A DNA stretch of 64,000 nucleotides from Carnobacterium maltaromaticum DSM 20342 (GTDB taxonomy: Bacteria; Bacillota; Bacilli; Lactobacillales; Carnobacteriaceae): positions 3,359,130 to 3,423,129 of the forward strand of contig NZ_JQMX01000001.1 of NCBI RefSeq assembly GCF_000744945.1, written 5' to 3'. Below the pieces are notes generated by a model. That model was given only the letters and a program-made list of their open reading frames with translations, had not been told where the DNA came from and ran no database searches. The translations under genes were made by a program, and so were the position numbers. Shown piece by piece: positions 15,675 to 25,866 of this stretch (positions are counted from its first letter, which is position 1; each line of letters begins with the position of its first letter).

Positions 15675-17483
15675 ATGATCTTGACGAGAAATGTCAAAAA
15701 AATCATTTTAATCAGTCTTGATAGTTTAGCGATAATCTTATCAAGTATTGCAGCATATATTTTTTTAACCCCATATATTGATCCTTCTAATAGTTTTTAT
15801 ATTGGTGTTGTTGGAATCTGTCTGTTTAGTTATATGGGTTTAGCGACATATTTTAAATTGTTTTCAAAGATAAATCGTTATACTAGCCTAAAAGAAATTT
15901 TAAATGTTTTTATTTGTGTTAGCTTGGCTTTCTTTTCTGCTAGTTTAGTATCTTTGTTAGCGATTAATAATATAAGTTGGAGATTTCTAGTACTTATGTA
16001 TGTATTTTCTTTGTTCATAATTGCCGGTAGCCGAATTGTATGGCGCATTTTGATTGAGATGAGAAATAAACACTTAGATGGTGAGCAAAAAGTAAACAAA
16101 ATAAGAACATTGGTTGTTGGAGCTGGAGAAGGTGGCAGTGTCTTTATTAAAAGTTCAAGAAAAAATGATAATGAACTTAAGATTATTGGGATAGTAGATA
16201 GTGACCAAACAAAACAAAATACTTATTTATATGAAATACCTGTTATCGGTCTGATTGAAGATATACCGGAACTGGTTCATGAGTATGATATTGCCCAAAT
16301 TACAATTGCTATTCCTTCTTTAAAAGCAATTGAATATGAATATATTTTAGATATCTGTAATCAATCTGGCGTTAAATTCAATTTAATGCCTTCAGTTGAA
16401 GATGTTTTAAATGGTAAATTATCAGTTAGCCGTTTCAGAAAAATTGATGTAGTAGACTTACTAGGTCGCGAAGAAGTTAAGTTGGATATGCAGCAAATTT
16501 CTAAAAAACTACACGGAAAAACAGTTTTAGTCAGTGGAGCAGGTGGATCAATTGGATCTGAAATTTGCCGTCAAATTATGAAATTTCATCCCAGAAAATT
16601 AATTTTATTAGGACATGGTGAAAACTCAATTTATTTGATCCACAAAGAATTAGGTCAGATTTTTGGAAGTGATACGGAGATTATTCCGGTTATTGCAGAT
16701 ATTCAAGATCGTGAACGTATCTTTGAAATCATGAAAGAATATAGACCAGATCGAGTATACCATGCGGCTGCTCATAAGCATGTACCGATGATGGAGTGTA
16801 ATCCAAAAGAAGCTGTTAAAAACAATATTTATGGCACAAAAAATATGGCAGAAGCGGCAAAAGCTGCAGATGTTGGAAGTTTTGTCATGATTTCAACAGA
16901 CAAAGCAGTAAATCCACCTAATGTGATGGGAGCGACAAAACGGATTGCAGAAATGATTGTAACAGGCTTAAATGAACCGGGTGAAACTAAATTTGCTGCT
17001 GTTAGATTTGGAAATGTACTAGGTAGCCGTGGTAGTGTGGTTCCTTTGTTTAAAGAACAAATTGAAAATGGTGGGCCGATTACAGTTACTGATTTTAGAA
17101 TGACACGCTATTTTATGACAATTCCAGAAGCTAGTCGATTAGTTATTCAAGCGGGTGCTTTGGCTAAAGGTGGAGAAACCTTCATTCTAGATATGGGGGA
17201 ACCCGTTAAAATAGTTGACTTAGCCAAAAAAGTTGTAAAATTAAGTGGGTATACTGAAAAAGAAATTGCGATTATTGAAACAGGTATCCGACCTGGTGAA
17301 AAATTATATGAAGAGTTGTTAGTTGATGGTGAGAAAACAAATGAGAAGGTCTACGATAAAATATTTGTTGGTAAAGTGTCATCGACTAGCATTAAAGAAG
17401 TAGAGCAATTTATTGCAGAACTTAGTAGAAGCGATGAGAGTAAAATTAGAAAAGATATTTTAAACTTTACGAATGTAAAATAA
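15675..17483 (+). CDS. Membrane nucleotide-sugar 4,6-dehydratase (CapD/PglF/WbpM family)
   Basis: Converts UDP-GlcNAc to the 4-keto-6-deoxy intermediate used for amino-deoxy sugars. 602 residues: four N-terminal membrane spans (to about residue 115), a first nucleotide-binding domain starting [13 protein letters not shown] and a catalytic dehydrogenase domain starting [33 protein letters not shown] is the active-site segment. I use ATG 15675 because GGAGGAG lies just before it. The following genes encode an initiating transferase, an acetyltransferase and an aminotransferase, the other steps expected for di-N-acetylbacillosamine. Confidence 0.92.
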   Translation: MILTRNVKKIILISLDSLAIILSSIAAYIFLTPYIDPSNSFYIGVVGICLFSYMGLATYFKLFSKINRYTSLKEILNVFICVSLAFFSASLVSLLAINNISWRFLVLMYVFSLFIIAGSRIVWRILIEMRNKHLDGEQKVNKIRTLVVGAGEGGSVFIKSSRKNDNELKIIGIVDSDQTKQNTYLYEIPVIGLIEDIPELVHEYDIAQITIAIPSLKAIEYEYILDICNQSGVKFNLMPSVEDVLNGKLSVSRFRKIDVVDLLGREEVKLDMQQISKKLHGKTVLVSGAGGSIGSEICRQIMKFHPRKLILLGHGENSIYLIHKELGQIFGSDTEIIPVIADIQDRERIFEIMKEYRPDRVYHAAAHKHVPMMECNPKEAVKNNIYGTKNMAEAAKAADVGSFVMISTDKAVNPPNVMGATKRIAEMIVTGLNEPGETKFAAVRFGNVLGSRGSVVPLFKEQIENGGPITVTDFRMTRYFMTIPEASRLVIQAGALAKGGETFILDMGEPVKIVDLAKKVVKLSGYTEKEIAIIETGIRPGEKLYEELLVDGEKTNEKVYDKIFVGKVSSTSIKEVEQFIAELSRSDESKIRKDILNFTNVK

Positions 17484-17496
17484 AGGAGGAACAAGT

Positions 17497-18111
17497 ATGT
17501 ACAAAAGTTTTTTTAAAAGATTAATTGACTTTAGTTGTTCCTTACTATTGATAATCATACTTAGTCCAGTTATTATTTTAACTGCCTTTTTTGTCGCTAT
17601 ATTCTTAGGAAGACCAATTATATTTAAACAACAGAGACCGGGTTTAAATGGAGAAATATTTACAATTTATAAATTTAGATCTATGAATGAAAAAAGAGAT
17701 AGTAACAATAAATTATTTTCTGATGAAATTAGGCTAGGGAAGTTTGGCAAGTATCTTCGTAAATTAAGTTTGGATGAATTACCCCAACTTTTTAATGTGT
17801 TGAAAGGTGATATGAGCTTTATTGGTCCACGTCCCTTATTGGTTGAGTATTTACCATTGTATTCACAAATACAAAAAAAGCGTCATGAAGTTAAACCTGG
17901 AATCACAGGTTGGGCACAGGTAAATGGTAGAAATGCGATTACTTGGGAACAAAAGTTTAAATTAGATGTTTACTATGCGGAAAATTCTAGTCTGTGGTTG
18001 GATATTAAAATTATCTTTTTAACATTCTACAAACTAGCAAAACGCGCAGATATAGCGAGCGAAAATCATGTAACTGTTGCTAAATTTACTGGATCAAAGG
18101 ATTGTGAATAG
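17497..18111 (+). CDS. Initiating sugar-1-phosphate transferase (PglC type)
   Basis: Monotopic phosphoglycosyl transferase that loads the first sugar phosphate onto undecaprenyl phosphate at the membrane. 204 residues, the compact PglC/EpsL form without extra membrane spans. One N-terminal hydrophobic re-entrant helix (about residues 12-35), [17 protein letters not shown], the catalytic Asp-Glu in [25 protein letters not shown] and [12 protein letters not shown] are all present. AAAGGAGG ribosome binding site. Given its neighbours, the sugar is likely UDP-diNAcBac; this is inferred. Confidence 0.94.
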   Translation: MYKSFFKRLIDFSCSLLLIIILSPVIILTAFFVAIFLGRPIIFKQQRPGLNGEIFTIYKFRSMNEKRDSNNKLFSDEIRLGKFGKYLRKLSLDELPQLFNVLKGDMSFIGPRPLLVEYLPLYSQIQKKRHEVKPGITGWAQVNGRNAITWEQKFKLDVYYAENSSLWLDIKIIFLTFYKLAKRADIASENHVTVAKFTGSKDCE

Positions 18112-18112
18112 T

Positions 18113-18730
18113 ATGGGAACTATTTTAGTTATTGGAAATGGTGGACATAGTAAAGTTATCAGAATGATGATTGATAGAAGTTCAAACAAGCGATTAGCAA
18201 TTCTTGCTGACGATACGATTGAAAATCAATTTGAAGAAAATAAGATTATATATTCGCCCTTAAGCGAAATTAAAAATAATAAAAATCAGTTTGAAGAGTC
18301 AATCATTGCGATTGGAAATAATCAAATAAGAAAAAAGATATATGAACGATTTTCTGAGATTAACTATGCAACATTGATTGACCCATCTAGTATGATAGCT
18401 CATGATACAATTGTTGGAACTGGTTCAGTTGTGATGCCGAAAGTGATTATTAATCCTAATGTACGAATAGGTATGCACTCTATAATCAATTCAGGAGCGA
18501 TAGTTGAACATGATTGTAAAATCGGTGATTTTTGTCACATTTCTCCAGGAGCGGTTTTAACTGGCGGAGTAAAAACAGATAATTTGGTGCATATTGGAGC
18601 TAATGCAACGATACTACCAGGAATCCATATAGGTGAAGGTGCCGTGATTGGTGCAGGTGCTGTAGTCACGAAAAATGTGCATAAAAACCAAGTTATGGTT
18701 GGAAATCCAGCTAAAGAATTAGGAAACTAA
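18113..18730 (+). CDS. Sugar O/N-acetyltransferase (PglD/NeuD family)
   Basis: Acetyl-CoA-dependent enzyme expected to N-acetylate a UDP-4-amino sugar. 205 residues from ATG 18113 (MGTILVIGNGGHSKVI). It has an N-terminal Rossmann-like half that binds the UDP-sugar, then a left-handed beta-helix of hexapeptide repeats (from about residue 95: IVGTGSVVMP, VRIGMHSIINSG). The catalytic-type histidine lies in AIVEHDCKIG. The start is one base after the preceding stop. Open frame upstream to 18077 overlaps the transferase gene and lacks a ribosome binding site. Confidence 0.9.
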   Translation: MGTILVIGNGGHSKVIRMMIDRSSNKRLAILADDTIENQFEENKIIYSPLSEIKNNKNQFEESIIAIGNNQIRKKIYERFSEINYATLIDPSSMIAHDTIVGTGSVVMPKVIINPNVRIGMHSIINSGAIVEHDCKIGDFCHISPGAVLTGGVKTDNLVHIGANATILPGIHIGEGAVIGAGAVVTKNVHKNQVMVGNPAKELGN

Positions 18731-18743
18731 GGAGGAATTATAA

Positions 18744-19904
18744 ATGGTAGCTGAAAACAAAAGAATTCTTTTATCATCACCACATATGTCAGGTAATGAA
18801 CAAAACTATATAAATAACGCATTTAAAGAGAATTGGATTGCACCTTTAGGACCTAATGTTAACCAATTTGAATTAGATATAGCAGCTTATGCTGGCGTTA
18901 AAGGAGCATCAGTGACAAGTTCTGGAACTGGTGCTATTCATTTAGCTCTAGATATTTTAGGAGTTAAACAAGGGGATTCGGTGTTCTGTTCAACCTTTAC
19001 TTTTGTCGCAAGTGCCAATCCAGCTTTATATTTAGGCGCTGACATAACCTTTATTGACTCCGAAGTTGAAACATGGAATATGTCTCCATTTGCTTTAGAA
19101 CGAGCACTTTCAGATGCAAAAAAAATGGGGAAATTACCCAAAGCTATTATTGTTGTAAACTTATATGGCCAAAGTGCGCAGATGGATGAACTTTTGGAAA
19201 TTGCTAATAGTTACAATGTTCCAATTATTGAAGATGCTGCGGAATCATTAGGAGCAGAGTATAAAGGCAAAAAAAGCGGGACCCTTGGAAAAATTGGTAT
19301 CTATTCTTTTAATGGAAATAAAATCATCACGACTTCAGGGGGTGGTGTTTTAATTTCTGATGATGAAGAAATTATTGCTAGATCTAGATTTTTAGCTACC
19401 CAAGCACGTGATGAGGCCCCTCATTATCAACATTCGATGGTTGGTTATAATTATCGCATGAGCAATATCTTAGCAGGTGTTGGAATTGCACAATTACAAG
19501 TATTGGATGAGCGTGTGGCACGTAGGAGAGAAATATTTGATACGTACTATCAAGAGTTAGCAGGTATTGAAGATGTACAATTTATGCCAGAATTAAATGG
19601 AACAAAATCAAATCGTTGGTTGACGACTTTAACTATTGATCAAAAAATTATCCAATTAAATCCTTATGAGATTATGGATAAAATGAATGAAGCAAATATT
19701 GAAACCAGAGCATTGTGGAAACCACTTCACATGCAACCTTTGTTTAAAGATAATAAATTCTATAAAGACAAAAATTCATTAGAATCAACGGCAGGATTGT
19801 TGTTTGCCAATGGGCTTTGTTTACCATCTGGATCTAACATGACAAATGCAGAACAAAACCGAGTTATTGAAGCTATAAAAAAAATAGCACTCAACAAAAA
19901 ATAG
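18744..19904 (+). CDS. DegT/DnrJ/EryC1 sugar aminotransferase (PglE type)
   Basis: PLP-dependent enzyme that aminates the 4-keto sugar made by the dehydratase. 386 residues. The N-terminal sequence LSSPHMSGNEQNYI is characteristic of the PglE subgroup; the cofactor-binding Asp is in PIIEDAAESLGA, and the PLP lysine is in SFNGNKIITTSGGG. GGAGG ribosome binding site before ATG 18744. With its neighbours it gives a complete dehydratase-aminotransferase-acetyltransferase set. Confidence 0.94.
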   Translation: MVAENKRILLSSPHMSGNEQNYINNAFKENWIAPLGPNVNQFELDIAAYAGVKGASVTSSGTGAIHLALDILGVKQGDSVFCSTFTFVASANPALYLGADITFIDSEVETWNMSPFALERALSDAKKMGKLPKAIIVVNLYGQSAQMDELLEIANSYNVPIIEDAAESLGAEYKGKKSGTLGKIGIYSFNGNKIITTSGGGVLISDDEEIIARSRFLATQARDEAPHYQHSMVGYNYRMSNILAGVGIAQLQVLDERVARRREIFDTYYQELAGIEDVQFMPELNGTKSNRWLTTLTIDQKIIQLNPYEIMDKMNEANIETRALWKPLHMQPLFKDNKFYKDKNSLESTAGLLFANGLCLPSGSNMTNAEQNRVIEAIKKIALNKK

Positions 19905-19914
19905 GAGTTTTTTG

Positions 19915-21027
19915 ATGAAAAAAGTATTAATTTTAGCCAACAATGACATAGGATTGTACAATTTCCGTAAAGAAATTATAAAAAAGTTAATAGAAAGTGG
20001 ATATAGTGTATATATTTCACTTCCTCAAGGAGAAAGAATTCAAGATTTGATTGATATGGGTTGTATATACTATGAAACGCCAATAGATAGACGTGGAATG
20101 AATCTTATTAAAGATTTAAAACTACTTATATTGTATGAAAAAATTGTGAAAGAAATAGATCCAGATGTCATTTTAAGTTATACAATTAAGCCTAATATAT
20201 ATGGTGGCTTAATTGCTAGGCTCAAAAAGAAAAAATATATCGCAAATATAACAGGAATTGGCAGTGTGTTTCAGGCGGAAAATTTAATAAAAAAAGTAAT
20301 CTCTTTTTTATACCGATTTAGCTTGAAAAAAGCTGAATTTGTTTTCTTTCAAAACCAAGAAAATATGGATATTTTTGAGGGAAATAAAATTAGAGGGAAG
20401 AAAAAACTTTTAATTCCTGGATCTGGTGTTAATATACATCAATTTTTACCAATTGCTATTGATCAAGAAAAAGAAAGCCTTGATTTTATTTTCATTGGTA
20501 GAATAATGAAAGAAAAAGGTATCGAAGAGTATTTATATGCTGCTAAAAAAATTAAAGAAGAATATAAATATTGCAAATTTCACATTATCGGTAGCATGGA
20601 AGAATTAGAATATGAAAAAGTATTACGTAAATACGTTGAAGAAAAGATAATTATATACCATGGATTCGATAAAGATATTCAAAAATACATTAATAATAGC
20701 GACTGTGTCGTGTTACCTAGCTATCATGAAGGAATGTCTAATGTATTGCTAGAATCTGGAGCATCTGCTAGACCATTGATTGCATCTAACATAAGTGGTT
20801 GCAAAGAAATTATTGATGAAAATAGTAATGGTTATACTTTCAAAGTTGGGGATAAGGAAGATCTAGTTAAGAAAATCAATCAATTTATTTCATTAAATAA
20901 GGATGAAAGAAAGTGTATGGGACAAAAATCTCGTAAAAAAATTGAAAACGAATTTGATCGTACTATTATTGTTAGTAAATATAAAGTAGTCATAGATAAC
21001 CTTATTGGAGGAGATTGTAATGATTAA
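19915..21027 (+). CDS. GT4 family glycosyltransferase
   Basis: GT-B fold transferase adding a sugar from a nucleotide donor to the lipid-linked chain on the cytoplasmic face. 370 residues. The N-terminal part resembles PglA/CapM-type enzymes (LILANNDIGLYNFRKEI, SYTIKPNIYGG), and the C-terminal donor site has PSYHEGMSNVLLESGA with the E-X7-E motif. Start at ATG 19915 (GGAG 7 bases upstream), not the TTG just before it. As it follows the bacillosamine genes, it may add the second sugar. Confidence 0.88.
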   Translation: MKKVLILANNDIGLYNFRKEIIKKLIESGYSVYISLPQGERIQDLIDMGCIYYETPIDRRGMNLIKDLKLLILYEKIVKEIDPDVILSYTIKPNIYGGLIARLKKKKYIANITGIGSVFQAENLIKKVISFLYRFSLKKAEFVFFQNQENMDIFEGNKIRGKKKLLIPGSGVNIHQFLPIAIDQEKESLDFIFIGRIMKEKGIEEYLYAAKKIKEEYKYCKFHIIGSMEELEYEKVLRKYVEEKIIIYHGFDKDIQKYINNSDCVVLPSYHEGMSNVLLESGASARPLIASNISGCKEIIDENSNGYTFKVGDKEDLVKKINQFISLNKDERKCMGQKSRKKIENEFDRTIIVSKYKVVIDNLIGGDCND

Positions 21028-22333
21028 AATAGAGGATATTATTAAGAAAAAAGAAAAAATTTCATTAATTGGATTAGGATACGTAGGTATGCCAATAGCA
21101 GTTTCTTTTGCTAAAAAAGTTGACGTAATTGGATTTGATTTAAGTGAAGAAAAAATTAATACTTATAAATTAGGGATTGACCCAACTAAGGAAGTTGGAA
21201 ATGAAGTTATTCGTAAAACTAAAGTGTACTTCACTTCAAATCAAGAAGACTTGAAAAAAGCGAGATTTCATATTGTTGCTGTTCCTACCCCTATAAAAGA
21301 GGACAAAACGCCAGATTTAGGTCCGATAACTTCAGCTAGCGAATTACTTGGAAGAAACTTGAAGAAAGGTTCGATAGTTGTATATGAATCTACAGTTTAT
21401 CCAGGTGTAACTGAGGACATCTGCATTCCTATTCTTGAAAAATTTTCTGGCTTAAAATGTGGTATTGATTTTAAAGTTGGGTACTCGCCAGAAAGAATAA
21501 ATCCAGGTGATAAAATTCATAGATTAGAAACCATTATTAAAGTAGTTGCAGGAATGGATCAAGAATCTTTAGATATAATTGCTAAAGTTTATGAATTGGT
21601 TGTCGATGTAGGAGTTTATAGAGCGGAAAGTATCAAAGTTGCTGAAGCTGCTAAAGTAATTGAAAATTCTCAAAGAGATATCAATATTGCTTTTATGAAC
21701 GAATTATCTATTATTTTTAATAAATTAGAAATTGATACACAAGCTGTTTTGAAAGCAGCCGGAACAAAATGGAACTTTTTGAACTTTCAACCTGGTCTAG
21801 TCGGTGGACATTGTATCGGTGTTGATCCATATTATTTAACCTATAAGGCTGAAGAATCAGGATACCATTCTCAAATAATTTTAGCAGGTCGGAGAATTAA
21901 TGATGGCATGGGGAAATATGTAGTTGAAAATACAATTAAGCAATTAATTAAAACTGATAAATTAGTTAAGCAGGCTAGAGTAGGTATTTTTGGTTTTACA
22001 TTTAAAGAAAACTGCCCTGATACAAGGAATACAAGAGTAATAGATATTGTAACAGAACTTAAAGAATATGGTGTGGAGCCTTTAGTTTTTGATCCAGTAG
22101 CCGATAAGACAGAGGCATTACATGAATACGATTTAAAGTTAAATAACTATGAGGAAATGAAAGAGTTAGATGCGATAATAATTGCAGTTAACCATGAAGA
22201 GTTTTGTTCATACTCTCTAGAAAATTGGAATTCTTTTTATAACGCTGGCAAAGAAAAAGTGATTTTGGATCTTAAAGGAATTTTGAACAAGGCAGATATG
22301 AAAGAAAATAATTTCAATTATTGGAGGTTTTAG
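21020..22333 (+). CDS. UDP-N-acetylhexosamine 6-dehydrogenase (TviB/WbpO type)
   Basis: Oxidises C6 of a UDP-HexNAc to the uronic acid, using NAD. 437 residues from ATG 21020, which has GGAGGAG just upstream. NAD site ISLIGLGYVGMPIAVSF, catalytic cysteine in VGGHCIGVDPYYLT, substrate loop YSPERINPGD. The sequence style matches the TviB/WbpO group rather than UDP-glucose dehydrogenases. The next gene is a matching 4-epimerase, so the pair should supply UDP-GalNAcA; inferred. Confidence 0.9.
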   Translation: MIKIEDIIKKKEKISLIGLGYVGMPIAVSFAKKVDVIGFDLSEEKINTYKLGIDPTKEVGNEVIRKTKVYFTSNQEDLKKARFHIVAVPTPIKEDKTPDLGPITSASELLGRNLKKGSIVVYESTVYPGVTEDICIPILEKFSGLKCGIDFKVGYSPERINPGDKIHRLETIIKVVAGMDQESLDIIAKVYELVVDVGVYRAESIKVAEAAKVIENSQRDINIAFMNELSIIFNKLEIDTQAVLKAAGTKWNFLNFQPGLVGGHCIGVDPYYLTYKAEESGYHSQIILAGRRINDGMGKYVVENTIKQLIKTDKLVKQARVGIFGFTFKENCPDTRNTRVIDIVTELKEYGVEPLVFDPVADKTEALHEYDLKLNNYEEMKELDAIIIAVNHEEFCSYSLENWNSFYNAGKEKVILDLKGILNKADMKENNFNYWRF

Positions 22334-22335
22334 TT

Positions 22336-23310
22336 ATGGGCTATAAAGATGTTAAATTTCCAGAGAATTCATTATTCTTAATAACTGGTGGAGCAGGATT
22401 TATTGGATCTAATTTGTGTGAAGCACTTTTGAGAATGGGTTATAGCGTTAGATGTCTAGATGATTTATCTACAGGGAAATTGGAAAATATCCAACCCTTT
22501 TTTGAAAATGAAAATTTTGAATTTATTGAAGGTAGCATTGTAGATTTTAATACATGCAATACAGCTTGTAAAGATGTTGATTACGTTTCAAATCAAGCTG
22601 CGTGGGGAAGTGTACCTAGAAGTATAGAAATGCCTTTAAAATATGAAGAAATAAATATAAAAGGCACTTTAAATATGATGGAAGCTGCTAGACAAAATAA
22701 TGTAAAAAAATTTGTTTATGCATCATCATCTTCGGTTTATGGTGATGAGCCTAATTTACCAAAAAAAGAGGGAATAGAAGGCAATGTTTTATCTCCTTAT
22801 GCTTTGACTAAAAAAGTTGCTGAAGAATATGGTCGCTTGTATTCAAATTTATATGGTCTTGAAACTATTGGTTTGAGATATTTTAATGTATTCGGAAGAA
22901 GGCAAGATCCATATGGCTATTATGCTGCTGTTATTCCTAAATTTGTTAAGGCTTTGTTAAATGATGAAGCGCCTATTTTTAATGGAGATGGTAGCCAATC
23001 TAGAGATTTTACTTATATTGAAAATGTAATTGAAGCTAATTTAAAAGCGATGATTTCTTCTAATGATGTGCAAGGAGAAGCTTTTAATATTGCGTATGGT
23101 GGACAAGTTAGTTTAATAGAATTATTTGAAGAATTAAAGGGATTGTTAAATAAAGATGTTAGTCCAATTTTTGGCCCTGAAAGAGTTGGAGATGTAAAAC
23201 ATTCCAACGCAGATATATCAAAAGCAAAGGAAAAGTTAAGTTATTTACCAGAATTTGATTTTTATATGGGAATAAGAGAGGCCGTAAATTGGTATAAACA
23301 CAATTTATAA
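22336..23310 (+). CDS. UDP-N-acetylglucosamine 4-epimerase (TviC/WbpP type)
   Basis: NAD-dependent short-chain epimerase interconverting gluco and galacto forms of UDP-HexNAc or its uronic acid. 324 residues from ATG 22336 (GGAGG at 22323-22327). TGGAGFIGSNL binds NAD; ASSSSVYGD supplies the serine and SPYALTKK the Tyr-X3-Lys; NVFGRRQDPYGYYAAVIPKF is typical of the WbpP/TviC group. Works with the dehydrogenase upstream. Confidence 0.92.
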   Translation: MGYKDVKFPENSLFLITGGAGFIGSNLCEALLRMGYSVRCLDDLSTGKLENIQPFFENENFEFIEGSIVDFNTCNTACKDVDYVSNQAAWGSVPRSIEMPLKYEEINIKGTLNMMEAARQNNVKKFVYASSSSVYGDEPNLPKKEGIEGNVLSPYALTKKVAEEYGRLYSNLYGLETIGLRYFNVFGRRQDPYGYYAAVIPKFVKALLNDEAPIFNGDGSQSRDFTYIENVIEANLKAMISSNDVQGEAFNIAYGGQVSLIELFEELKGLLNKDVSPIFGPERVGDVKHSNADISKAKEKLSYLPEFDFYMGIREAVNWYKHNL

Positions 23311-23335
23311 TATATTTTAGGATGAGGTTACTAAC

Positions 23336-24490
23336 TTGAAAAATAATAAGATTCTGTATATAGGTGGTTTTGAATTACCAGATAAAAACGCTGCCGCTCA
23401 TAGAGTGCTAAATAATGCAAAAGCATTAAAAAAGTTAGGACATGAAATTGATTTTATTGGAGTGACTAAGAAAAATGCGTATATAGATAAAAAAATCATA
23501 TATGGATTTCCCTATTATGAAGTTGACTACCCCAAAAATTTGATGGAATGGGTAGTTTTCATAGCATCAATAAAAAATGTTAAAAAGATAATAAAGCGGA
23601 CAGGGAAACAATACGATACAATTATTTGTTATAATTTTCCTGCTGTAGCAATGTATAAGCTATATTTATACTGCAAAACTAACAAAATTAAACTGATAGC
23701 AGATACTACAGAATGGTACACTCCTGATAAAAAAAATATACATGGCTTAATAAAATATATTGATACTGAAATCAGGATGCGCTATATCACAAAGAAATGT
23801 TTTGGTATAATATGTATTAGCCAATTTTTATTTGATTATTATAATTCATCTGAAAATGTAATATTAATACCACCTTTAGTAGATAAGAGTGAAGAGAAGT
23901 GGCTGTTAGAAAATTGTAATAGTGAACAACATGATAAGAAAATAAATTTAGTTTATGCAGGTTCTCCAGGAATGAAAAAGGATAAATTAAATTGGATTAT
24001 TGATCTTTTTAATAATATGAAAGATGGTGAAAAAAAAGCAGAGCTTCTTATTATTGGAGTAAATAGAAAAGAATTAAACAATATATATCCGCAATATATT
24101 AGTATTGATTTGGAGAAAAAAGGGATATATCTAATGGGAAGAATTGAACATTCTGAAGTTCTACCAATAATAAAAAAAGCTGATTTTTATATTTTTTTAA
24201 GAGAAGTAAATAGAGTTAACATGGCTGGATTTCCCACAAAGTATGTAGAAGCAATGTCTCTTGGAACTCCTGTTATAACCAATAAAACTAGTGATTTACA
24301 AACTTATATGGATAATGGAGTTAATGGATTTTTTATAAATACAGACGACAAACTAGATCAAGATGAATTTGACTCTATTCTTAATATGTCAGCTAGTGAT
24401 CTATTGGATATGAAAAAAAACTTTAAATATCAGAATATATTTGATTATAACAATTATATCGAAGAGTTTTCAAAGCTATTTTTAGAATAA
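23336..24490 (+). CDS. GT4-like glycosyltransferase
   Basis: 384-residue predicted GT-B transferase. The N-terminus ILYIGGFELPDKNAAAHRV and the C-terminal donor region FPTKYVEAMSLGTPVITNK place it in the GT4 superfamily; the specificity is unknown. TTG 23336 is the only start near the GATGAGG ribosome binding site. Notably AT-rich, like the next four genes, suggesting that this part of the locus was acquired. It is the last gene before a 248-base gap. Confidence 0.82.
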   Translation: MKNNKILYIGGFELPDKNAAAHRVLNNAKALKKLGHEIDFIGVTKKNAYIDKKIIYGFPYYEVDYPKNLMEWVVFIASIKNVKKIIKRTGKQYDTIICYNFPAVAMYKLYLYCKTNKIKLIADTTEWYTPDKKNIHGLIKYIDTEIRMRYITKKCFGIICISQFLFDYYNSSENVILIPPLVDKSEEKWLLENCNSEQHDKKINLVYAGSPGMKKDKLNWIIDLFNNMKDGEKKAELLIIGVNRKELNNIYPQYISIDLEKKGIYLMGRIEHSEVLPIIKKADFYIFLREVNRVNMAGFPTKYVEAMSLGTPVITNKTSDLQTYMDNGVNGFFINTDDKLDQDEFDSILNMSASDLLDMKKNFKYQNIFDYNNYIEEFSKLFLE

Positions 24491-24660
24491 ATAATAGTCA
24501 AAGTGTATATAGAAAAGTACATTGTTAATATGGAGTTAAAAGATGCCGTTAAAATATGGTATTATAACATCATAGAGATAGCTATATTATTTTTTAAATT
24601 TTGGTGAGAGTTGTATTCTGTTAGCTACACTCTAAGCAAGTTTTAGCTTGTAAAAAGTAA

Positions 24661-24669
24661 TGGTATACT
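24661..24669 (+). promoter_or_regulatory. Possible internal promoter before the polymerase gene
   Basis: Extended -10 TGGTATACT without a clear -35, 70 bases upstream of the gene at 24739, in the only sizeable gap of the synthesis genes. Confidence 0.4.
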
Positions 24670-24738
24670 AAATTTAGAAACTTTAACTAATTATAAAAAG
24701 CTAATTAACTAATTGTTGGATAGCGAAAAGGAGATAAC

Positions 24739-25797
24739 ATGCAAATATATTTTATTTTAATTTTTTATTGGTTATGCATAAATCTGATTAAAAACCAAAT
24801 AAATTTGGATTTTAGCTTACCTAAAAATAAAAAATATAAAAAAATGTTCGTTTTTTTTATGGGCTTAGGAATTTTTTTAGTCATGTCTTTAAGAGGAGAA
24901 TATGTAGGGAGTGATTTGTCAAACTATAAATTTCAATATTATACTGATGTGCTAAGACCTACAGAGCTAGCATATTCATATTTAAATAATTATTTAAGAG
25001 ATTTAAATTTATCCTTTCAACAATATTTAGCCTTATTAGCATTATTCTGTACGCTTGTCCTATCAATTTTGTATTATAAATATTCCAAAAATATATTTTT
25101 CAGCTTTTATTTATATTTAACAATAGGTATGTTTGCAATGTCTTTAACAGGATTAAGACAAACGATAGCGGTTATGTTTACTGCGCTTGCCTTTATGCTT
25201 ATGCGAAAAAACAGGCCTGTTTTATTCATAATATTCATTTTTATAGCTTATTATTTTCATAATTCAGCAATAATATTTTTTCCTGTATATTTAGTGAGAA
25301 AAATAAAGTTAAATAAAAAAACAGCAACTATAGTCTATTTATTTTCTATTTTAACCTTTATTTTTAGGAAAAATATTGCTAGTTTAAGTTTAATGGTTGT
25401 GCCAGAAAAATACCTTAAGTATAGCCATTCCTTTGAAATAATAAATGTAAATCCAATTGTAATAATAGTTAGTTTGCTAATCCCTTTAGCTTGTTTATTT
25501 TTTTGGAAGAATATAGATAAAAAAGATGAAAATCTCATGTCTATTGTATTTTTTTTCTCATGTGTAACTATAGTTCTAAATATATTATCTTTGGAAATTA
25601 ATTTACTTGAAAGGATGAGTTATTATTTTAGCTTTTATGTCATGATCCTAATTCCTAATGTTATTGAATCTATAAAAAATAACAAAGATAGATTCATTGC
25701 AAAAACTTTATGTTTAATTTTTCCTTTACTAAGTTTTATTATTTCTACCCCTGGAAGCTCTTTAAAGATTGATGATTATAAATTCTTTTGGCAATAG
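24739..25797 (+). CDS. EpsG/Wzy-like polysaccharide polymerase
   Basis: 352-residue membrane protein with about ten hydrophobic helices. The pattern of MSLRGEYVGSDLSNY, then GLRQTIAVMFTALAF and YYFHNSAIIFFPVYL, is that of EpsG-family polymerases, which join repeat units outside the cell. ATG 24739 behind AAAGGAGA. It is the sole polymerase candidate that is intact in the locus. Confidence 0.87.
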   Translation: MQIYFILIFYWLCINLIKNQINLDFSLPKNKKYKKMFVFFMGLGIFLVMSLRGEYVGSDLSNYKFQYYTDVLRPTELAYSYLNNYLRDLNLSFQQYLALLALFCTLVLSILYYKYSKNIFFSFYLYLTIGMFAMSLTGLRQTIAVMFTALAFMLMRKNRPVLFIIFIFIAYYFHNSAIIFFPVYLVRKIKLNKKTATIVYLFSILTFIFRKNIASLSLMVVPEKYLKYSHSFEIINVNPIVIIVSLLIPLACLFFWKNIDKKDENLMSIVFFFSCVTIVLNILSLEINLLERMSYYFSFYVMILIPNVIESIKNNKDRFIAKTLCLIFPLLSFIISTPGSSLKIDDYKFFWQ

Positions 25798-25866
25798 AAA
25801 TAAACAGAAAAGCATCATGATATTTTCAATAAATAACTTTGTAAAGATAAGGATGGAGTGATTATT

